Assembly (NCBI GenBank): GCA_002699695.2
Contig: PACC02000080.1
Coordinates: 1 to 62,882, forward strand
Direction: 5' to 3'
Length of the DNA stretch: 62,882 nt
From: Paracoccaceae bacterium
Lineage (GTDB): Bacteria; Pseudomonadota; Alphaproteobacteria; Rhodobacterales; Rhodobacteraceae
Made by a program: the position numbers and the translations under genes. Shown one piece after another: positions 33,449 to 44,597 of this stretch (position 1 is its first letter; each line of letters begins with the position of its first letter). The notes under the pieces are model-generated. The model saw only the letters and a list, made by a program, of their open reading frames with translations. It searched no databases and had not been told where the DNA came from.

Positions 33449-34203
33449 TGCCATATAATCTAAAATCCCAATTAATTAAAGAATTTTCTCATGGTTTTTT
33501 TCTCCGTCGAGGAGGTTCATCAGAAGGTGAATTTGAAAGTTTGAATTGTGATCTGAAATCCTCAGATCATGAATCCAAAGTTTTGGAGAATAGGGCTTTA
33601 GTAGCCAAGACCCTGGAAATTGAGTCAAGAAATCTGATTACTCTAAAACAGGTTCACTCTTCAAAAGTGATAAATATTGAAAGGCCAGTACCTTCCAATA
33701 GTATTGAAGGCGATGCAATGGTAACTTCAAAAGAAGGAATTTGCCTTGGCATATTGACAGCCGACTGTGCACCCATCCTGCTCGCTGAAAATAAAAACCG
33801 CATTGTTGGGATCATTCATGCTGGATGGAGGGGAGCGCTTGATTCGGTTTTGGAAAATACAGTGAGAGCAATGACTGAACTTGGAGCTGAGAAGGAACAA
33901 ATAGCTGCTGTTATAGGTCCCTGCATTCAGAGAGAAAATTATGAAGTAGGTCCGGAATTTCTGGATCGTTTCTTGAGTAAGGATCCTAAATATCGGAAAC
34001 ACTTCACTATAGATAATAACATGCAAATATGGTTTGACCTACCTGCTCTAATCTTGGAAAGACTAACAGTAATTGGAATAAAAACGACAGAAAACCTGGC
34101 AAAATGTACATTTGCTTTAAGTAACGATTTTTTTTCCCACCGCCGTAATCAAAAAAATAACTTGGGCGATTGTGGGAGAATGATTTCTACAATAAAAATA
34201 TAA
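33448..34203 (+). CDS. pgeF: Peptidoglycan editing factor PgeF / YfiH (multicopper polyphenol oxidase-like) family
   Basis: HGFFLRRGGSSEGEFESLN; TADCAPILL; GIIHAGWRGAL; IGPCIQRENYEVG; TAATG overlap with the upstream CDS. Confidence 0.93.
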   Translation: MPYNLKSQLIKEFSHGFFLRRGGSSEGEFESLNCDLKSSDHESKVLENRALVAKTLEIESRNLITLKQVHSSKVINIERPVPSNSIEGDAMVTSKEGICLGILTADCAPILLAENKNRIVGIIHAGWRGALDSVLENTVRAMTELGAEKEQIAAVIGPCIQRENYEVGPEFLDRFLSKDPKYRKHFTIDNNMQIWFDLPALILERLTVIGIKTTENLAKCTFALSNDFFSHRRNQKNNLGDCGRMISTIKI

Positions 34204-34267
34204 ATGAAAATAGATATGATTCTTCTCAAAAATTGTCTAAAGCTAAAATTGATCAGAAAGAAAAAAA

Positions 34268-35203
34268 ATGAAAAATACTAATATGCTTATAATTGGTTCT
34301 GGTCCAGCTGGTTATACTGCTGCAGTCTATGGAGCCCGAGCTATGTTGGATCCTATCTTAATTCAAGGCATTCAACCTGGCGGCCAACTGACAATAACTA
34401 CGGAAGTAGAAAACTGGCCAGGCATTAAAGAAATTCAGGGACCTGATCTGATGAAAAATCTTGAAGATCATGCAAAAGCAGCTGGAGCAAAAATAGAGCA
34501 TGATGTGATTCGGAAACTTGATCTCGATAAATTTCCATTTGTCGCATATGGCGAGAGTGATACTCAGTATGAGGCAAAGTCAGTAGTATTAGCAACCGGA
34601 GCTCAAGCAAAATGGCTAGGTTTAGATTCAGAGAATAAATATAAAGGTTTTGGAGTTTCAGCCTGTGCCACTTGTGACGGATTTTTTTTCCGTGGGCAAA
34701 TTATAGTAGTAATTGGTGGTGGCAATACTGCCGTAGAAGAAGCATTATTCTTGACCAACTTTGCAACAAAGGTAATTCTAATTCACAGAAGAGAAAGTCT
34801 TAGAGCTGAAAAAATTTTGCAAGACAGACTCTTCAAGAATCCAAAAATTGAAGTTAAATGGAATTCAAAAGTAAGAGACATCATTGGAACTGAAAACCCT
34901 TTAGGTGTTGAGGGAATAGTGATAGAAGACGTCAATACGCAAAAGCTGGAAAACCTTTCATGTAAGGGCGTATTTGTAGCAATTGGCCATTCTCCTTCCA
35001 ATGAACTAGTGAAAGATCAATTAGAAACCCACCAAGGAGGTTATGTTGTGACGCAAAGTAATTCGACACAAACCTCTATCCCAGGAGTATTTGCTGCTGG
35101 GGACATAGCAGATTTTAAGTATAGGCAAGCTGTTACTGCTGCTGGCATGGGATGTATGGCGGCTTTGGAGGCAGAAAAATTTGTCGCGGAAATTACGAAA
35201 TAA
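34268..35203 (+). CDS. trxB: Thioredoxin reductase
   Basis: LIIGSGPAGYTAAVYGARA; redox motif CATCDG; VIGGGNTAVEEALFL; GVFAAGDIADFKYRQAVTAAGMGCMAALEAEKF. Confidence 0.97.
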   Translation: MKNTNMLIIGSGPAGYTAAVYGARAMLDPILIQGIQPGGQLTITTEVENWPGIKEIQGPDLMKNLEDHAKAAGAKIEHDVIRKLDLDKFPFVAYGESDTQYEAKSVVLATGAQAKWLGLDSENKYKGFGVSACATCDGFFFRGQIIVVIGGGNTAVEEALFLTNFATKVILIHRRESLRAEKILQDRLFKNPKIEVKWNSKVRDIIGTENPLGVEGIVIEDVNTQKLENLSCKGVFVAIGHSPSNELVKDQLETHQGGYVVTQSNSTQTSIPGVFAAGDIADFKYRQAVTAAGMGCMAALEAEKFVAEITK

Positions 35204-35557
35204 GTTTTCTTTCGGATTTTTCAAATCTAACCCTTTAGACTGGGAAGCGATACCAAATTAAATGAATCCAGGAACTGTACAATAAAATTTTTAGCTGAAA
35301 ACAAAAATTGTAAATTAAGAGAATTTCTTTTGCTTACATGGAAATAAGAGTGGGAAGCCTGCGTAATATCCATCGATAGCCATGGTGCTAGCTCCAGCTA
35401 AATAGTACTTTGCCTTTTACAAAAAACAAGATTATACAGATAGATATACTCTTGCTTTAGGTGATACTTTCTTGTCAGTCGACTTTTATTGGATTTGACT
35501 AAAGAACTTGACAAGACACCAATGCCTAATGCATTCGATATGAGAATTAGGAAATTG

Positions 35558-35974
35558 TTAGTTTTTCTCAGTAATCTTAATTGATTTCACTTGTGGTTCT
35601 ACAATTTGTCTTACAAGAAAAATGTGGAGTAAGCCTTTCTCTAACTCCGCTCCTTCAATCTCAACACCATCTGCAAGGACAAAATTTTTCTGAAAATGCC
35701 TAGCTGCTATGCCCCTATGAATAAACGTGGCTACATTACCTTTATCAGATTGTTTGCCCGTTATTATTAATTGACGCTCTTCCAAGGTCACACCTAGTTC
35801 TTCCTCGCTGAATCCAGCTACAGCCAAAGTAATTTTGTAATTGTTTTCATCTGATAGCTCGATATTATAAGGGGGGAACCCGTCGTTTCCTGTCTTGATA
35901 GTCTTTTCAACCAGGCGATCAATCTGCTCAAAACCTAGCAAAAATGGGTGCGCTGCAAATGATAACCTAGCCAT
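35558..35974 (-). CDS. Small heat shock protein, Hsp20/IbpA family
   Basis: PPYNIELSDENNYKITLAVAGFSEEELGVTLEERQLIITGKQSD...RGIAARHFQKNFVLADGVEIEGAELEKGLLHIFL. Confidence 0.95.
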   Translation of the reverse strand: MARLSFAAHPFLLGFEQIDRLVEKTIKTGNDGFPPYNIELSDENNYKITLAVAGFSEEELGVTLEERQLIITGKQSDKGNVATFIHRGIAARHFQKNFVLADGVEIEGAELEKGLLHIFLVRQIVEPQVKSIKITEKN

Positions 35975-36105
35975 TTCTTTAATTCCTAAAAGTCTAAAGT
36001 TTTTCAGACAGGATATTGATAAATAAAATAGAAACAAGAGATAAAAGATTTTTATTTTCCATGCTTAGTTTTATAGTTTCTCAACAATTAAAAATTTAAG
36101 GAAAA

Positions 36106-36597
36106 ATGATGAACGAATGTTTAGTGAGCGTTATTATGGGAAGTCAATCTGACTGGCAAACCATGAAATCTTGCTGTAGAACACTTGATGAACTGAATAT
36201 TTCAAACGAAAAAAAAATAATTTCTGCTCATAGAACACCTGATAGATTATTTAAATATTCTGAGAAAATCCATCAGAGAGGGATCAAAGTGATTATTGCC
36301 GGAGCAGGTGGTGCAGCTCATTTGCCTGGTATGGTAGCTTCAAAAACATGTGTACCTGTAATAGGAGTACCTATAATGTCTAAAGCTCTTTCTGGATTAG
36401 ATAGTTTGTATTCTATCCTCCAAATGCCAAAAGGATGTCCGGTTGCAACAATGGCCATAGGTACTCCTGGTGCCATAAATGCTGCCTTATTTGCGACTTC
36501 CATTTTAGCTTTATCTGATGAGAGGATTGCTACTGATCTTAGATATTTTCATGAAAAACAAACCACAAGAGTACCCGAGGTACCACAAGATGAGTGA
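36106..36597 (+). CDS. purE: N5-carboxyaminoimidazole ribonucleotide mutase
   Basis: IMGSQSDWQTMK; SAHRTPDRLF; IIAGAGGAAHLPGMVASKT; IGVPIMSKALSGLDSLYSILQMPKGCPVATMAI. Confidence 0.97.
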   Translation: MMNECLVSVIMGSQSDWQTMKSCCRTLDELNISNEKKIISAHRTPDRLFKYSEKIHQRGIKVIIAGAGGAAHLPGMVASKTCVPVIGVPIMSKALSGLDSLYSILQMPKGCPVATMAIGTPGAINAALFATSILALSDERIATDLRYFHEKQTTRVPEVPQDE

Positions 36598-37654
36598 GAA
36601 CAAAAAACTCCCCATTGGTAGTGTCATAGGAATATTAGGAGGAGGCCAGCTTGGAAGACTGCTCTCTATCTCAGCCTCTCAACTGGGTTTTAAAACTCAT
36701 ATTTTTGATCCTGATCCTAAAGCTCCAGCCAAGCAGGTGACGAATCTCTCCAGTACATTCGATTACAAAGATAAGCGAGCCTTAGAAAATTTTGCAAATA
36801 GTGTAGATGTGATAACTTTTGAATTTGAAAACATTCCTGTTGAAACTATCCAAATTTGTGCTGAATTAACAAGTGTTTTTCCAAATGTTAACGCTTTATC
36901 AATCTGTCAAGATAGAACCAATGAGAAAAAATTTCTGAATGAAATGAACATACCATCATCGCCATTTGTTCCTGCAAAATCATTTCAAGAGATTTTACAA
37001 AGTGTACATGTACTAGAGCCTCCACTTATTCTGAAAAGCAGTAGGTTTGGGTATGATGGAAAAGGACAAAAAATCATTTATTCGAAAGAAGAAATCGAAG
37101 GTGCTGCATCTGAGTTTAATGATAGACCAGTAATCCTCGAAAAATTAATAGATTTTAATTTAGAGATATCAATCATCATTTGTCGCGACATGTTTGGTAA
37201 AATCGCTGTTTTTGATCCGGCTGAAAATCTTCATGAGAACGGCATATTGATCGAATCCAAAGTACCTGCCAGCATACCTTTTTCATTGGCAAGCGATGCT
37301 ATTTTAATTGCTAGCAAAATTGTCAATGCTTTAGAATATGTTGGAGTAATGGGAATTGAATTTTTTGTAACGAAAGAAAATAAACTCTTAGTAAATGAAT
37401 TAGCCCCAAGAGTTCATAATTCCGGGCATTGGACCCAGAGTGGCTGCTTGATAAACCAATTTGAACAACATATTAGGGCTATCTCAGGGTGGCCCATAGG
37501 GAACGGTAAAAGGCATTCAAATGTTCTGATGCAAAATGTGCTTGGTTCCAATGTTAAGTTGTTAGACAGAAACTCTAATAGCTCAACAAATATTTATGGT
37601 AAAGATGACCCCAAAGACGGCAGAAAAATGGGTCATAAGAATTATATAAGATAA
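36590..37654 (+). CDS. purK: 5-(carboxyamino)imidazole ribonucleotide synthase (start at ATG 36590, overlapping the end of purE)
   Basis: IGILGGGQLGRLLSISASQLGFKTHIFDPDPKAPA; ATP-grasp; NELAPRVHNSGHWT; GRKMGH C-terminus. Confidence 0.96.
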   Translation: MSENKKLPIGSVIGILGGGQLGRLLSISASQLGFKTHIFDPDPKAPAKQVTNLSSTFDYKDKRALENFANSVDVITFEFENIPVETIQICAELTSVFPNVNALSICQDRTNEKKFLNEMNIPSSPFVPAKSFQEILQSVHVLEPPLILKSSRFGYDGKGQKIIYSKEEIEGAASEFNDRPVILEKLIDFNLEISIIICRDMFGKIAVFDPAENLHENGILIESKVPASIPFSLASDAILIASKIVNALEYVGVMGIEFFVTKENKLLVNELAPRVHNSGHWTQSGCLINQFEQHIRAISGWPIGNGKRHSNVLMQNVLGSNVKLLDRNSNSSTNIYGKDDPKDGRKMGHKNYIR

Positions 37655-37679
37655 AAAAAGGGGCAAAAAGCCCCTTTTT
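37653..37679. terminator. Bidirectional Rho-independent-type terminator between convergent purK and groEL
   Basis: AAAAAAAGGGGCAAAAAGCCCCTTTTT: 5-bp GC stem (GGGGC/GCCCC), 5-nt loop, flanking A and T tracts on opposite sides. Confidence 0.88.
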
Positions 37680-37722
37680 CCTTTAGCAATCTTCCGGTAA
37701 CTAATGAATTACTGGAGGCAAA

Positions 37723-39399
<1,677 letters not shown>

Positions 39400-39411
39400 T
39401 CAATAATTGCT

Positions 39412-39699
39412 CTAGGCCATTATGCCTAGAATGTCACTTTCTTTCATGATCAACATATCTTCACCGTTGATTTTAACTTCTGTCCCGGACCATTTTCCGA
39501 AAAGAATGCGATCTCCAGCCTTTACGTCCATAGAAATTCTCTTTCCGCTTTCATCTTTAGCTCCGTTTCCTACAGATACTACTTCACCTTCAGCTGGTTT
39601 TTCCTGAGCAGAATCCGGTATGATTAGACCCCCGGAAGTTTTTTCGTCGTTCTCAACACGACGAACTACAACGCGATCGTGTAATGGTTTAAAAGTCAT
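39412..39699 (-). CDS. groES: Co-chaperonin GroES
   Basis: [50 protein letters not shown]. Confidence 0.98.
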   Translation of the reverse strand: MTFKPLHDRVVVRRVENDEKTSGGLIIPDSAQEKPAEGEVVSVGNGAKDESGKRISMDVKAGDRILFGKWSGTEVKINGEDMLIMKESDILGIMA

Positions 39700-39745
39700 A
39701 AAATGACACTCCCTATCTTAATGTGTTAAGGCGACAAAAACAACT

Positions 39746-39772
39746 TAAGCACTCGTCGCCCTAGAGTGCTAA
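39746..39772. promoter_or_regulatory. CIRCE operator (HrcA binding site) upstream of groES-groEL
   Basis: TAAGCACTC-gtcgcccta(9 nt)-GAGTGCTAA; one mismatch to the consensus TTAGCACTC-N9-GAGTGCTAA; about 50 bp upstream of the groES start. Confidence 0.92.
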
Positions 39773-39910
39773 CAGTGTTCATTTAGGGAGCAATCTTAAC
39801 TAAGTCAATATGTATCTAAAAAAAAATTGAAGCTATTGTTGTTTTTTCTTATATGTCATATGAAATTCTGATCTCAGAAATATATTATTCTAGTGTATAG
39901 GCTATTTGTT

Positions 39911-40795
39911 ATGACTAATATAATTGAATCAATAAACCAATTCTCTAAAAGATACGATGTATTATTTTGTGATATATGGGGTTGTATCCATAACGGAAAA
40001 TTTGCTCTACCCAATGCTTTAAATGCCTTATCTGATTTTAGGAAAAATGGTGGTTATGTTATGCTCTTAACAAATGCACCACGACCTAAAGCTGCTGTTA
40101 AAAAGCATCTCAAATCAATGGGTATTACAGAAGAGTTTTTTGATGACATCACCACCTCGGGAGATGCTGCTCAAGTAAGTATGCTCTCAGGAAAGGTAGG
40201 ATATAATATTTATCACTTGGGGCCAAAGCGAGACGAAAGTTTCTTTACTGATTTGCCTAAAGACATACACTTTGACCAAGAAATTATCCGAGTATCTCTA
40301 GAGAAATCAGAGGGAATTGTATGCACTGGTTTATTTGATGACACTCGTGAAACTCCTATGGATTATATTCATATCATTAACTATGCTATAAAGAAGGAAC
40401 TTAAATTATTATGTGTCAATCCAGACATATTTGTTGACGTGGGGCATCATAGGGTCTGGTGTGCTGGCGGCATAGCTAAAGCTTATTCTACAGCAGGTGG
40501 CAGAACTATATACTGCGGGAAACCTCACGAGGACATTTATAAACTGGCATATGCAAAACTTAAGAAATTTTTCCCTAGAAAAAAAGCTAAAATACTATGT
40601 GTGGGGGATGGAATAAATACGGACATCTTAGGCGGGTGTAATCAAAAGCTGGATACTCTTTTTATTTGTGGTGGCCTCTCTGGTGATGAAACAGGGGTTG
40701 CACAAGGCAACGAAAAACCTGATCCAAGAAAACTAAACGAATTCATCCGAGTAAATCACCTCAGCCCAACCGCTTCTATAGGTTTTTTGCGCTGA
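39911..40795 (+). CDS. TIGR01459-type HAD-superfamily hydrolase (ORF track starts at GTG 39893; ATG at 39911)
   Basis: YDVLFCDIWGCIHNGKFALPNALNAL; MLLTNAPRP; YCGKPHEDIYKLA; LCVGDGINTDILGG. Confidence 0.9.
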   Translation: MTNIIESINQFSKRYDVLFCDIWGCIHNGKFALPNALNALSDFRKNGGYVMLLTNAPRPKAAVKKHLKSMGITEEFFDDITTSGDAAQVSMLSGKVGYNIYHLGPKRDESFFTDLPKDIHFDQEIIRVSLEKSEGIVCTGLFDDTRETPMDYIHIINYAIKKELKLLCVNPDIFVDVGHHRVWCAGGIAKAYSTAGGRTIYCGKPHEDIYKLAYAKLKKFFPRKKAKILCVGDGINTDILGGCNQKLDTLFICGGLSGDETGVAQGNEKPDPRKLNEFIRVNHLSPTASIGFLR

Positions 40796-40842
40796 AAAGC
40801 CCATGAGTAAAAGATAATGCTGCTATAACAAATGAAGTACTT

Positions 40843-41790
40843 ATGAAAATTATACGAGACATAAATGAAGCAAAGGCCTTTACGAAAAAATCTTTGGTAG
40901 TCATTGGAAACTTTGACGGATTACATTTGGGTCATAGAAAAATAATTACTGAAGCTCAGAAATTGGCCTATCCAAATAAAATGGGGGTAATTACTTTTGA
41001 ACCACATCCTAGGGATTATTTCCTCAAAAATAGTAAACCCTTCAAACTGACAACAACAGAAAAAAAATATGCTCTTCTTGGAGAATTGGGCGTGGATTTC
41101 GTTATCGAATTGAAATTCGACCAGCACTTAGAATGCTGTACACCTGAAAAATTCGTATCAATAATACTTGCTAAGAATTTGGAAATTAGGAGCGTAATGG
41201 TAGGACAGGATTTTCGCTTTGGCTATAAGCGAAGTGGTGACTTTAGAAAATTAAAAGAACTAAGCAGAGAGCATGGGATTAATGCCTTTGCTATCGAACT
41301 CGATAACTTTAGGAAAAATACTATTTCCTCTACCCGAATCAGAAAAGCCCTAGAACATGGAGAAATCAGAGAGGCTAAAAATATGTTAGGTTATTGGCCT
41401 CAAATTTACGGGGAAGTAATTCGTGGTGATCAGAGGGGCCGTGAATTAGGTTTTCCCACAGTAAATATTGAACTTAAAGAAATTCTAATACCACGATGCG
41501 GGGTTTATTCTTGTATGATTGAGGTTTTATCAGGTAGATTTGCGAACTTATATAAAGGTGCTGCATCAATTGGCAAAAAGCCCACATTTGGCACTAATGA
41601 GATAAACCTTGAAGTACATATATTTGAATTTGCACATGAAATCTATGGATCTAAAGTGGCTGTTTCATTGGTAAACTTTCAGAGATCTGAAGAGAAGTTT
41701 GGAAGCCTTGAAAGCCTAGTAAAACAAATGCAACTTGATTGTGAACAAGCAAGATTGCATTTATCTTCATTTAACTTGAGTAAATCATGA
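40843..41790 (+). CDS. ribF: Bifunctional riboflavin kinase / FAD synthetase
   Basis: VVIGNFDGLHLGHRKII; VGQDFRFGYKRSGD; SSTRIRKALEHG; GFPTVNIEL; AASIGKKPTFG. Confidence 0.96.
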   Translation: MKIIRDINEAKAFTKKSLVVIGNFDGLHLGHRKIITEAQKLAYPNKMGVITFEPHPRDYFLKNSKPFKLTTTEKKYALLGELGVDFVIELKFDQHLECCTPEKFVSIILAKNLEIRSVMVGQDFRFGYKRSGDFRKLKELSREHGINAFAIELDNFRKNTISSTRIRKALEHGEIREAKNMLGYWPQIYGEVIRGDQRGRELGFPTVNIELKEILIPRCGVYSCMIEVLSGRFANLYKGAASIGKKPTFGTNEINLEVHIFEFAHEIYGSKVAVSLVNFQRSEEKFGSLESLVKQMQLDCEQARLHLSSFNLSKS

Positions 41791-42224
41791 GAAAAAACTT
41801 TTGGAAAAAGATACCACTAAAAAGATTAACCAAAGAAGAGTGGGAAGCAATCTGCGATGGTTGTGGCAAATGTTGTTTGATTAAGGTACAAAATGACACC
41901 CAATCAATTCCATTTTATACTAGCCTGGCTTGTCAATTTCTGAATACAAAAAATTGTAAATGCAAAGTCTATACTTTCAGAGACAAAAAAAAGCGTGACT
42001 GCCTTATTTTGACTCCCGATAATCTTGAACAAGTGATGAAATGGTTGCCAAATTCATGTGCTTATCGTCTCGTAAAGGAAAATAAAGATTTGCCTAGCTG
42101 GCATCACCTTAATAGTAAAGATCGCAATAGTGTCCATAGAACTGGAAACTCAATCCAAAATTTGGCTATAAACGAAATGTTTGTGGCAGAAGAGGATTAT
42201 GAAAATTTTATTGCTGAAAGCTAG
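41787..42224 (+). CDS. YcgN family cysteine cluster protein
   Basis: LTKEEWEAICDGCGKCCLIK; TSLACQFLNTKNCKCKVYTFRDKKKRDC; WLPNSCAYRLV; ATGA overlap with ribF. Confidence 0.93.
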   Translation: MRKNFWKKIPLKRLTKEEWEAICDGCGKCCLIKVQNDTQSIPFYTSLACQFLNTKNCKCKVYTFRDKKKRDCLILTPDNLEQVMKWLPNSCAYRLVKENKDLPSWHHLNSKDRNSVHRTGNSIQNLAINEMFVAEEDYENFIAES

Positions 42225-42312
42225 GCTTATTTTTTCGATATAACTTGCTATCAAGGCGCACCTTTAGCTATGATGTTGAAAGTCAAAGCTATCCAAAATC
42301 AGGGGAATATAG

Positions 42313-43353
42313 ATGAGTGAAGTAGTCCAACCTAAACTTATTTCAGGTAATTCTAATATTACCCTATCTAAAGGTATAGCGAGCTGGGCAAGTTCACTCA
42401 GCAGAACACAAATAGACCTAGTAAAAGGTCGTGTAGAACAATTTAACGACCAGGAAATTTTTGTTGAAGTGTATGAAAATGTGAGAAATGAAGACATGTT
42501 TGTAATACAATCTACGTCAAATCCAGCAAATGATAATCTCATGGAACTTTTAATAATCACTGATGCGCTAAGAAGATCTAGTGCAAAAAGAATAACTGCT
42601 GTAATTCCATATTTTGGCTACGCTAGACAAGATAGACGAACTAAGGCAAGGACCCCTATAACAGCCAAACTAATCGCCAACTTATTGACAGGCGCCGGGA
42701 TAGAACGCGTGCTAACGCTAGATTTACATTCGACACAAATACAAGGTTTTTTTGATATTCCAGTCGATAATCTATATGCCTCCCCAATCTTTGCATTAGA
42801 TATATTCCACAATTTTAGTGATCCAGATATGATTACTGTAATATCACCAGATGTGGGCGGAGTTGCAAGAGCACGAGGCCTGGCAGAAAGAATAAATGCA
42901 GAGTTAGCAGTAGTAGACAAAAGACGAAACCAACCAGGGGAAATAGCTGCAATGCACGTCATTGGAGAAGTAAAGAATAAAATTTGCTTAATTGTAGATG
43001 ATATTTGTGACACAGCTGGGACCCTAGTTAAAGCAGCAGACCTACTTATAGAAAAAGGAGCTAGTCAAGTGCATGCTTATATCTCTCATGGGGTGTTCTC
43101 AGATCCTGCAATAAAGAGAATTGAAAGTTCGAGTCTAAGCTCTCTTGTTGTTTGTGATTCAATAAGCGCAATTTCTAAAATCAAGGATAGTAAAAAAATA
43201 AGACTAATACCGACAGCACCCTTATTTGCGCAAGCCGTCTTAAATATAGCTCATGGGAATTCAGTTTCTTCGCTATTTGATAGCGAAAGATTGAGTCCCA
43301 TTTATAAACCGTATTACCCTAAATATCATCATGATAGAAAAAAGAAGGCATAA
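42313..43353 (+). CDS. prs: Ribose-phosphate pyrophosphokinase
   Basis: PYFGYARQDRRTKARTPITAKLIANLL; TLDLHSTQIQGFFDIPVDNL; CLIVDDICDTAGTL. Confidence 0.96.
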   Translation: MSEVVQPKLISGNSNITLSKGIASWASSLSRTQIDLVKGRVEQFNDQEIFVEVYENVRNEDMFVIQSTSNPANDNLMELLIITDALRRSSAKRITAVIPYFGYARQDRRTKARTPITAKLIANLLTGAGIERVLTLDLHSTQIQGFFDIPVDNLYASPIFALDIFHNFSDPDMITVISPDVGGVARARGLAERINAELAVVDKRRNQPGEIAAMHVIGEVKNKICLIVDDICDTAGTLVKAADLLIEKGASQVHAYISHGVFSDPAIKRIESSSLSSLVVCDSISAISKIKDSKKIRLIPTAPLFAQAVLNIAHGNSVSSLFDSERLSPIYKPYYPKYHHDRKKKA

Positions 43354-43354
43354 G

Positions 43355-44596
43355 TTATATTAATTTCTCTCTCAATTCAGGATCCTTTTCTAGGGATTTC
43401 ATTGATTTTAATAAAGGATAAATGATTGCCAATAGTAATATGGCAGCAAATAAAAATGGCACCCCTGGAATATAAAGACTTCCTTCATCAATTGTTCCAA
43501 GCTTGAATAATAATGTCATCACCAGTGGACTAATTACAGAAGTAATAGCATTGATGCTAGAAAGTATCCCTTGTAACAAGCCTTGCTTAGTGTCTGAGAC
43601 TTGATTAGAAACAAAACTATCAAGAGTGGGGTTCATCAATTCTGACATTACCGCTATAGGAATTAATGCAAAAACCATCCAGGCTGCATTGGCAAAGCCA
43701 AATCCAGTCAAAGCAATAGCACCTATAACTAAAGAGAAAAAAACCACTTTTTTAGGCCCTAAATGACTAACAAACCTCATGCGAATTACAAAGCCTTGTA
43801 CAAAAGCCACACCTAGTCCATAGCAAGCTAAAGATACCCCTATTAACCCAGGACCCCAGTTAAAAACCTCCTTACTCCAAAAGCTCCAAATTGCTGGGTA
43901 CACCCAATGAGCAAGACTTATAACGAAAAAACACAAAAACATTATTCTTAAATCCCGAAAGAGAAAGGCCTTCCTTAATGAAGCGAAAGGGTTCAAGTCC
44001 CTGAATCGAAATTCTCTTCTTTTTCTAGTATCAAGGGATTCGGGCAAATAAAGGAAGCAAAGAAAAAAAGTAAGAAAAGATAGCCCCGCAGAGAAAAAAA
44101 ATGGTAGACGAAAATCTATCTCACCTAGCATGCCGCCCATGAAAGGCCCAAGGACAAAGCCTACCCCAAATGCCGCTCCAACAAGACCAAAATTTTTGGC
44201 TTTATTTTCTGAGGTAGATATATCTGCTAAGTAAGCAAAGGCAGTTGGTACCGTTCCACCCGCTATACCACCAACCATTCTTCCGATGACAAAAATCCAA
44301 AGCACAGAAGCAAAACCTAAGATAAGATAATCCAAAGCCATTAAAGCCAGTGCTGCTAGAATGACAGGTCTACGACCAAACGCATCAGACAAATTACCTA
44401 TGATTGGAGAAAATAAAAATTGCATCAGGGCATATGAGGCATATAAGATCCCACCCCATACTGCCGCATCAGATATTGTCAGTTTACCCACTAAACGAAG
44501 AATATCAGGCATTATCGGAAAAATGATCATTAGACCGCTGATATCCAAAACAACTGTAACGAAAATAAAAAAAACTGCTCTGTTAGCTCCAAACAC
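43355..44596 (-). CDS. MFS transporter, TetA/TCR-like drug:H+ antiporter family
   Basis: LMQFLFSPIIGNLSDAFGRRPVIL motif A; IGRMVGGIAGGTVPTAFAYLADIS; about 12 hydrophobic segments. Confidence 0.88.
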   Translation of the reverse strand: MFGANRAVFFIFVTVVLDISGLMIIFPIMPDILRLVGKLTISDAAVWGGILYASYALMQFLFSPIIGNLSDAFGRRPVILAALALMALDYLILGFASVLWIFVIGRMVGGIAGGTVPTAFAYLADISTSENKAKNFGLVGAAFGVGFVLGPFMGGMLGEIDFRLPFFFSAGLSFLTFFLCFLYLPESLDTRKRREFRFRDLNPFASLRKAFLFRDLRIMFLCFFVISLAHWVYPAIWSFWSKEVFNWGPGLIGVSLACYGLGVAFVQGFVIRMRFVSHLGPKKVVFFSLVIGAIALTGFGFANAAWMVFALIPIAVMSELMNPTLDSFVSNQVSDTKQGLLQGILSSINAITSVISPLVMTLLFKLGTIDEGSLYIPGVPFLFAAILLLAIIYPLLKSMKSLEKDPELREKLI

Positions 44597-44597
44597 G

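Noticed and set aside
43355-44596. TetA-like MFS gene as an antibiotic-resistance island
   Set aside because: No mobile-element genes, integron signature or tetR-like regulator nearby; the gene is tightly packed between atpC and prs. TCR-type MFS proteins are common core genes.
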